Positions 23,380 to 27,305 of a stretch of 27,305 nt of DNA are shown piece after piece. The notes beneath the pieces were generated by a model, which saw nothing but the letters and a program-made list of their open reading frames with translations, was not told the DNA's origin and searched no databases. A program made the position numbers and the translations under genes. How positions within the stretch are numbered: the stretch's first letter is position 1; every line of letters begins with the position of its first letter. The stretch is from Thiopontia sp964344785 (lineage in GTDB: Bacteria > Pseudomonadota > Gammaproteobacteria > GCF-002020875), in NCBI GenBank assembly GCA_964344785.1, contig CAYFOR010000027.1:1-27305 (forward strand), written 5' to 3'.

Positions 23380-24606
23380 ATGGCCAGATTCCACTGGAAG
23401 GGGTTCGTCAATGGCAAGCGGATGGAGGGAGACATCGATGCGATGGATGAGACCCAGGCCAAGATGCTGCTTGCCCAGCAGCATGTGACGGTTCTGGGGG
23501 TCAAGGCATCCAGTGGGGTGGTGAAACGGGGGAAAAAGGGAAAGCTTCACCCCAAGAAGGGCAAGGTTCCACAGGATGAGCTACTGGTACTTTTGAAAAA
23601 ATTCTCCAGCATGATCAATGCAGGGCTGCCGGTACTGGATGCACTGGGCATGTTGAGAGAGCAGGCCAACTCACCGGCACTGCTCTATGTGCTGGATGAT
23701 ATCTACCATAATGTGGAGCGGGGAAATCCGGTCTCCACCGCATTTGCCCAGCATCGAGAGATATTCGACTCGGTTTTCATCAATCTGCTGCGGGCCGGTG
23801 AGGTGAGTGGCAAGTTCGATTTCTTTCTGGCACGTCTGGTCAAAAGCGTGGAGAAGACCATCCATATTCAGAAGAGCGTCAAGAAGGCGCTGTTCTATCC
23901 TGCCATCCTGTTAACCGTGGCTACGGCTGTGGTGACCATCATGCTGGTCAAGGTGGTGCCGGTTTTTGTCGAGATGTATCGGGGGATGGGGGGAGAACTT
24001 CCGATGGCAACCCAGTTGGTGGTGGCCATCAGTGACTGGCTGCGGAGTCCACAGGGAGGGGGAATGCTGCTGGTCACCATTGTCGGCGGTGTCACCCTGT
24101 TGCGTTTTCTAAGCCGTCGAAAACCTGCGGTACGCCGCTTTGTCCAGCGGTTGATGTTGCGAACACCGCTGCTTGGAGAGATGATGATCCGTTCATCGAT
24201 GTCGAAGATCTCACTGGTGCTCGGCAATCTGCATGTTGCAGGGGTTTCCATCAATCAGGCACTGGAGATCACCCGGGACTCCATCAGTATCCTGCTGATT
24301 CAGGAGTCACTGGAGCAGATGAAGCGGGGTGTGCTTGCTGGTCGGCCGCTCTCCGAGGTGGCACGTGAACAGGAGTTCTTTCCACTGGAGTTCTCTCAAC
24401 TGCTGGCGGTGGGGGAGAAGACCGGAAAACTGGGTGAGATGCTGGAGGGGATGGAGAAGTATTACCAGGAGGAGTTTGATCATGCGATTCAGAACATGAC
24501 CGCACTGATCGAACCGGTCATGATCGTTTTTCTGGGTGTGGTGATTGGAGGCATTCTGATGGCGATGTATATGCCGATCTTCAACATGGGACAGATGATG
24601 AAATAG
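23380..24606 (+). CDS. pilC: Type IV pilus inner-membrane platform protein PilC/GspF
   Basis: PilC is the membrane platform on which pilins are assembled; it is thought to be rotated by PilB and PilT. The 408-residue protein has the two repeated T2SSF domains. The first (about 70-195) contains FSSMINAGLPVLDALGMLREQ and LLRAGEVSGKFDFFLARL. The second (about 275-395) contains LGNLHVAGVSINQALEITRDS and LLAVGEKTGKLGEMLEGM. Three hydrophobic segments are visible (about 170-192, 228-246, 376-400). It begins 11 bp after pilB and ends at the edge of a palindromic repeat. The length matches the family. Confidence 0.95.
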   Translation: MARFHWKGFVNGKRMEGDIDAMDETQAKMLLAQQHVTVLGVKASSGVVKRGKKGKLHPKKGKVPQDELLVLLKKFSSMINAGLPVLDALGMLREQANSPALLYVLDDIYHNVERGNPVSTAFAQHREIFDSVFINLLRAGEVSGKFDFFLARLVKSVEKTIHIQKSVKKALFYPAILLTVATAVVTIMLVKVVPVFVEMYRGMGGELPMATQLVVAISDWLRSPQGGGMLLVTIVGGVTLLRFLSRRKPAVRRFVQRLMLRTPLLGEMMIRSSMSKISLVLGNLHVAGVSINQALEITRDSISILLIQESLEQMKRGVLAGRPLSEVAREQEFFPLEFSQLLAVGEKTGKLGEMLEGMEKYYQEEFDHAIQNMTALIEPVMIVFLGVVIGGILMAMYMPIFNMGQMMK

Positions 24607-24609
24607 CCG

Positions 24610-24734
24610 CGTAACTGATCCAGCTCACCCCTGAAGTCCACCATCTCTACGTTCGAAAATGGTCATGTATACCTATACACTAACATTTTCTGCCTTGATC
24701 TGGTGGATTTCAGGGCCAATCTGAATCAGTTACG
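24610..24734. repeat. palindromic repeat downstream of pilC
   Basis: The 34-nt arms (24610-24643 and 24701-24734) are inverted copies matching at 28 of 34 positions and starting CGTAACTGAT. The central part continues as an imperfect palindrome around GTATACCTATAC (about 24667-24678). The whole 125-bp unit could fold into one long hairpin. It lacks a T-tract and looks like a REP/MITE-type element, sitting at the convergent junction of pilC and the reverse-strand pilin gene. Confidence 0.65.
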
Positions 24735-24793
24735 AATACTGGTGAATAGTTACATAGCCATCCCGAATTGTGTGGTGGATCTATGCCGAAATC

Positions 24794-25276
24794 TCAAGGG
24801 CAGGCAGCCGGTGTGGTCAGGCTGTTGTTCTGATCGATCAGATAGATCTGTCCGCTGACAGGATCATGGGCACAGGCAGTAAACCCGGTTGCCGGATTGG
24901 CACTGGTTGGAGTGGACTTGACCACATAGTTATAGGGACTGCTATCCCGGATGGTGTTGGAGCCGGAAAAGAGTCCGGTATTGATGGCACTGGTGCAGTC
25001 GCTCTGGGCGCAGGCACTGCCGCCGGGAACCGGCCAGTAACTGCCGGTATCGGCACGATGGTCGAGTTGCATCAGGAAAATGGAGCGCAGTGCGTTTTGT
25101 GCATCGACATTTTCGGTGTTGACAATATAGTTCTGGTAGCCGATGGCGCCGATTGCAGAGAGAATGCCGATCAGTGCAATGGAGATCAGCAATTCAACCA
25201 GGGTAAATCCTCTAGGAGCCTGTCCGAGAATAGAAGCCGTAGCGAGGGGAAGCTGATTTGAGGCAGATTTTTTCAT
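24794..25276 (-). CDS. PilE-like type IV pilin on the reverse strand
   Basis: The 160-residue protein has an unusually long leader of 23 residues ending APRG, then FTLVELLISIALIGILSAIGAIGYQNYI with Phe at +1 and Glu at +5. The head contains five cysteines, and residues such as NVDAQNALRSIFLMQLDHRADTGSYW fit the PilE-type minor pilin family. It could equally be a major pilin variant. It is inverted relative to all other pilus genes and sits between pilC and pilT. The only plausible start, ATG at 25274-25276, and codons for nearly the entire leader lie inside a palindromic repeat. No Shine-Dalgarno sequence precedes it. It may be expressed from the element or be decaying. Confidence 0.78.
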   Translation of the reverse strand: MKKSASNQLPLATASILGQAPRGFTLVELLISIALIGILSAIGAIGYQNYIVNTENVDAQNALRSIFLMQLDHRADTGSYWPVPGGSACAQSDCTSAINTGLFSGSNTIRDSSPYNYVVKSTPTSANPATGFTACAHDPVSGQIYLIDQNNSLTTPAACP

Positions 25277-25375
25277 CGTTTGAGGCGAATAGTGAGTACT
25301 ATTTAACGAAAAGGATGGAAAAACATGACCAAATTCAGCTTTTCCACAGTAGGTTCTCTATTCTCGGACAGGCTC
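25216..25375. repeat. 160-bp palindromic element overlapping the pilin 5' end
   Basis: Perfect 19-bp inverted ends (25216-25234 and 25357-25375, reading GAGCCTGTCCGAGAATAGA) bound an imperfect palindrome. A second inner match pairs the AAGCTGATTTG region (about 25250-25260) with CAAATTCAGCTT (about 25330-25341). The centre is near AATAGTGAGTACTATT (about 25288-25303). No transposase is present. The design (short ends beginning G-R-GCCTGT, no coding) recalls the element after pilQ, but the sequences differ. Confidence 0.7.
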
Positions 25376-25587
25376 GTGAGGGTATGCATCCATGAATTCT
25401 AGTGGTTACTGCAGAGAAATCAAAAAATGAGGAGAATATCTATTCATTTTCGAGATCCATTATCTCCGCGTTGTATATGGGTTGATGGTATTTGTACCTC
25501 GTCAGGGCATCTGGGATAAACTCGCACTCATGCATTGAGTGAGTGTGGTTTTTGGAGGACTCTTTTTAAGATGCTGAATGGAATGAC
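25277..25587. other. intergenic region between the reverse pilin and pilT
   Basis: The first 99 bp are the outer half of the palindromic element. The rest (25376-25587) has no convincing gene. A weak promoter candidate for pilT is TTGTAC (25492-25497), 17 bp, GATAAA (25515-25520). It is followed by a small inverted repeat, CACTCA-TGCAT-TGAGTG (25525-25541), which would lie at about the transcription start and could be an operator. Confidence 0.4.
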
Positions 25588-25591
25588 ATGA
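25554..25591 (+). promoter_or_regulatory. possible six-codon leader ORF coupled to pilT
   Basis: A strong GGAGGA (25554-25559) lies 11 nt before ATG at 25571, which opens a tiny frame (MLNGMT) ending in TGA at 25589-25591. That stop overlaps the pilT ATG as ATGA. The pilT start itself has only a weak ribosome-binding match, so ribosomes might reach pilT by reinitiation. Chance occurrence is possible. Confidence 0.3.
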
Positions 25592-26625
25592 AGATTCATC
25601 AACGTATTGCCCACTATACAAGAGAGTATGATCTCTCCGATATTCATCTGCGTGCCGGTGAGGCGCTCTCGATCCGCATTGATGGAGAGATCAGCTCCTT
25701 TGACGATGATATTGTCACTGTGGATGATCTCGCTGCATTTATCGACTTCCATCTCTCCGATGCTGATCTGTTACAGAGTTTTTCCGAAGAGAAGGATGCC
25801 GATCTGGCAATTGTAGTTGAAGATGTTCGATACCGTGCCAACTTTTATATGGCTGCTTCAGGACAGGCGGTCGTGATGAGAAAGATTGAATCAACCATCC
25901 CCACGATGGACAAACTGGGTCTGCCGGATGTGGTCAATCGGGTCTCCCAGGCTGAAAATGGCCTGATTCTGGTGACCGGCCCCACCGGTTCGGGGAAGTC
26001 GACCTCACTGGCGGCAATGATCGACCGAATCAACCGTGAGAGGCGGGGCAATATCATCACGATTGAAGATCCAATCGAGTATATCCACCAGAATCAGCAG
26101 TGTATTGTCTCTCAGCGTGAACTCGGAAGGGACACCATCTCGTTTGCTCGTGCCTTGCGGGCCTCTCTGCGTGAGGACCCGGACATTATTCTGGTTGGGG
26201 AGCTGCGTGACCTCGATACCATCCAGTTGGCGATGACGGCTGCAGAGACGGGGCATCTGGTATTCGGTACGCTGCATACCAATGGAGCGCCGAGTACCAT
26301 CAATCGAATCATTGATGTCTTTCCTTCATCACAGCAGGACCAGGTACGCATCCAGTTGGCGCAGACCTTGAGGATGGTGATGACACAGCGCCTTCACCGT
26401 AAACGGGGTGGGGCTGGCCGTGTTGCATCGTTTGAGATCATGACGGCCAATAATGCCGTGCAGAATCTGATTCGGGAAGGGAAGATTCATCAGCTATACA
26501 GTGCGATGCAGACCGGGCGTGCAGACGGGATGGTTACCATGGAGGCATCCATACAGCATCTGGTCGCTTCCGGTTTGATTGATCCTCCTGTCGAGATGAT
26601 ATCCAGTCAGTCGACATTTTCATAA
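25588..26625 (+). CDS. pilT: Type IV pilus retraction ATPase PilT
   Basis: PilT is the hexameric motor that depolymerises the pilus, powering twitching and uptake. The 345-residue protein matches PilT length (about 344). The N-terminal part has YDLSDIHLRAGEALSIRIDGEI. Walker A is GPTGSGKSTS (131-140), Walker B is ILVGELRD (Glu205), and the His box is TGHLVFGTLHTNGA. The C-terminal retraction motif is AVQNLIREGKIHQ (290-302), close to the AIRNLIRE of PilT. This favours PilT over PilU, although PilU cannot be fully excluded. It lies on the forward strand but is separated from pilC by the inverted pilin cassette. Confidence 0.93.
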   Translation: MKIHQRIAHYTREYDLSDIHLRAGEALSIRIDGEISSFDDDIVTVDDLAAFIDFHLSDADLLQSFSEEKDADLAIVVEDVRYRANFYMAASGQAVVMRKIESTIPTMDKLGLPDVVNRVSQAENGLILVTGPTGSGKSTSLAAMIDRINRERRGNIITIEDPIEYIHQNQQCIVSQRELGRDTISFARALRASLREDPDIILVGELRDLDTIQLAMTAAETGHLVFGTLHTNGAPSTINRIIDVFPSSQQDQVRIQLAQTLRMVMTQRLHRKRGGAGRVASFEIMTANNAVQNLIREGKIHQLYSAMQTGRADGMVTMEASIQHLVASGLIDPPVEMISSQSTFS

Positions 26626-26794
26626 CCGCCCTATTTCAATCCAGATGGTCTGTCGTTGATCCAGAACAATATTGAAAACGATTTGGAAAAATAGATCCTT
26701 AATTAAGGCGGTATAGGTCATCGTTATTAATATGGATCAGTGTTCTGAAATCTGGCTGTTATAAATTATCAGTAATTCATTTTCCTGTTTGAAA

Positions 26795-26824
26795 TATAAT
26801 GATTGTTGTAATATATTGTTACAA
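26795..26824 (+). promoter_or_regulatory. candidate -10 box and overlapping inverted repeat upstream of the H-NS-like gene
   Basis: A perfect TATAAT (26795-26800) has no good -35 partner. A 19-nt inverted repeat with perfect 6-bp arms (TTGTAA at 26806-26811, TTACAA at 26819-26824) begins just where transcription would start. The surrounding 26690-26880 is strongly AT-rich, as expected for DNA bound by H-NS, and self-regulation is plausible. Confidence 0.3.
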
Positions 26825-26899
26825 GATATGGGCCATATTATTTACATATAGGTTTGTTATTGATTCTGATTATTCAGATAGATCAGCACACAAGGAACC

Positions 26900-27250
26900 A
26901 TGATGAAACTTGATAAAATGAGTGATGCCAAGCTTAATAGCCTGCTGAAAGAGGTTACAGCAGAGGTTGAGCGCAGAAAGAAGGTCAATTCCGAGAATGC
27001 AAAGGCGGAAAAAGAGTTGGCCGTACTGGCAAAGAAATATGGTGCGGATACGATCAAACGCCTCGCTGCGACTACCAAGGCATCAAAGCGTCGTGCAGCC
27101 ACGAAGAAACGGGGCAAGGTAAAACCGGTTTACCGCAATCCCGATAATCACCAGCAGACCTGGACCGGGCGCGGACGTGCACCGTTGTGGGTGGCGGAGG
27201 CTGAAAAAACCCATGGCGGACGTGATGCATTACTGATTGCTAATCAGTAG
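26900..27250 (+). CDS. H-NS-family nucleoid protein
   Basis: H-NS proteins coat and silence AT-rich DNA. The 116-residue product has an N-terminal coiled-coil oligomerisation part (about 1-50: LNSLLKEVTAEVERRKK...), a Lys/Arg/Ala-rich linker (about 58-78) and the C-terminal DNA-binding motif YRNPDNHQQTWTGRGRAPLWV (TWTGRGR at 87-93). The QTWTGRGRAPLWV form is like the beta/gamma-proteobacterial H-NS (BpH3/HvrA-like) group, not enteric H-NS. AAGGA at 26892-26896 suits the second ATG (26903) better than the first. It is a natural candidate regulator of nearby AT-rich promoters, including its own. It may not be functionally tied to the pilus genes. Confidence 0.9.
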   Translation: MMKLDKMSDAKLNSLLKEVTAEVERRKKVNSENAKAEKELAVLAKKYGADTIKRLAATTKASKRRAATKKRGKVKPVYRNPDNHQQTWTGRGRAPLWVAEAEKTHGGRDALLIANQ

Positions 27251-27305
27251 TGTAACCCCGCCTTATTCACCAAACGGTCATTTCAACGGCTGACTCGCAC
27301 ATATT
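27251..27305. other. window end, nothing recognised
   Basis: The 55 bp after the H-NS-like stop codon show no hairpin, gene start or repeat that I can support. Confidence 0.4.

Noticed and set aside
25525..25549. Hairpin CACTCA-TGCAT-TGAGTG plus TTTTT as a terminator for an upstream unit
   Set aside because: The stem is short and AT-containing, nothing on the forward strand lies close upstream to terminate, and the T-run is offset from the stem.
1..27305. tRNA, rRNA, CRISPR arrays, riboswitches or transposase genes
   Set aside because: I read through for cloverleaf ends, regularly spaced repeats, and transposase or integrase motifs and found none; the repeats present are isolated palindromes.

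Overview
This window looks like a chromosomal segment of a gammaproteobacterium with moderately high G+C. The basis is the conserved run lepA-lepB-(IalB-like)-rnc-era-recO-pdxJ-acpS-cysM, class-specific protein similarity and a type IVa pilus locus. I cannot assign a genus. A free-living or symbiotic sulfur-oxidiser type of gammaproteobacterium is only a guess.

Layout. (1) Positions 1-140 hold the tail of an upstream unit and a strong Rho-independent terminator. (2) Positions 199-7792 hold a tightly packed forward housekeeping block: translation factor LepA/EF4, signal peptidase I, a small exported IalB-family protein, RNase III, Era GTPase, RecO, PdxJ (vitamin B6), AcpS (holo-ACP synthase) and CysM (cysteine synthase B). 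Several of these genes overlap by a few bases. (3) Positions 7766-9127, on the reverse strand, hold a large response regulator. Its REC domain is intact but its GGDEF-like output domain is degenerate, and its 3' end overlaps cysM. (4) Positions 9454-21036 hold one long forward type IV pilus operon: pilin, FimT/GspH-like, PilV, PilW, PilX, an unrecognised small exported protein, PilY1, a fused PilM-PilN, PilO, PilP and the secretin PilQ/MshL. Most junctions overlap or nearly touch. (5) Positions 21500-24606 hold the assembly ATPase PilB and the platform protein PilC. They are separated from the secretin by a 265-bp MITE-like inverted-repeat element that starts inside the secretin stop codon. 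(6) Positions 24610-25375 hold a reverse-strand PilE-like pilin flanked by palindromic repeats. The one on its 5' side supplies its start codon and almost its whole leader. (7) Positions 25588-26625 encode the retraction ATPase PilT, and 26900-27250 a small H-NS-family protein behind an AT-rich leader region.

How the genes work together. Regions 4-6 encode nearly a whole retractable type IVa pilus: pilin subunits, the minor-pilin/PilY1 tip complex, the inner-membrane alignment complex PilMNOP, the outer-membrane secretin, the platform PilC, and motors for extension (PilB) and retraction (PilT). No prepilin peptidase (PilD) is visible here.

Most unusual points. PilY1 has a predicted six-repeat NHL beta-propeller inserted inside its N-terminal von Willebrand A domain, just after the first metal-site motif, while its C-terminal propeller lacks the usual Asp-rich calcium loop. 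PilM and PilN are one polypeptide. A pilin leader appears to have been rewritten by a palindromic repeat.
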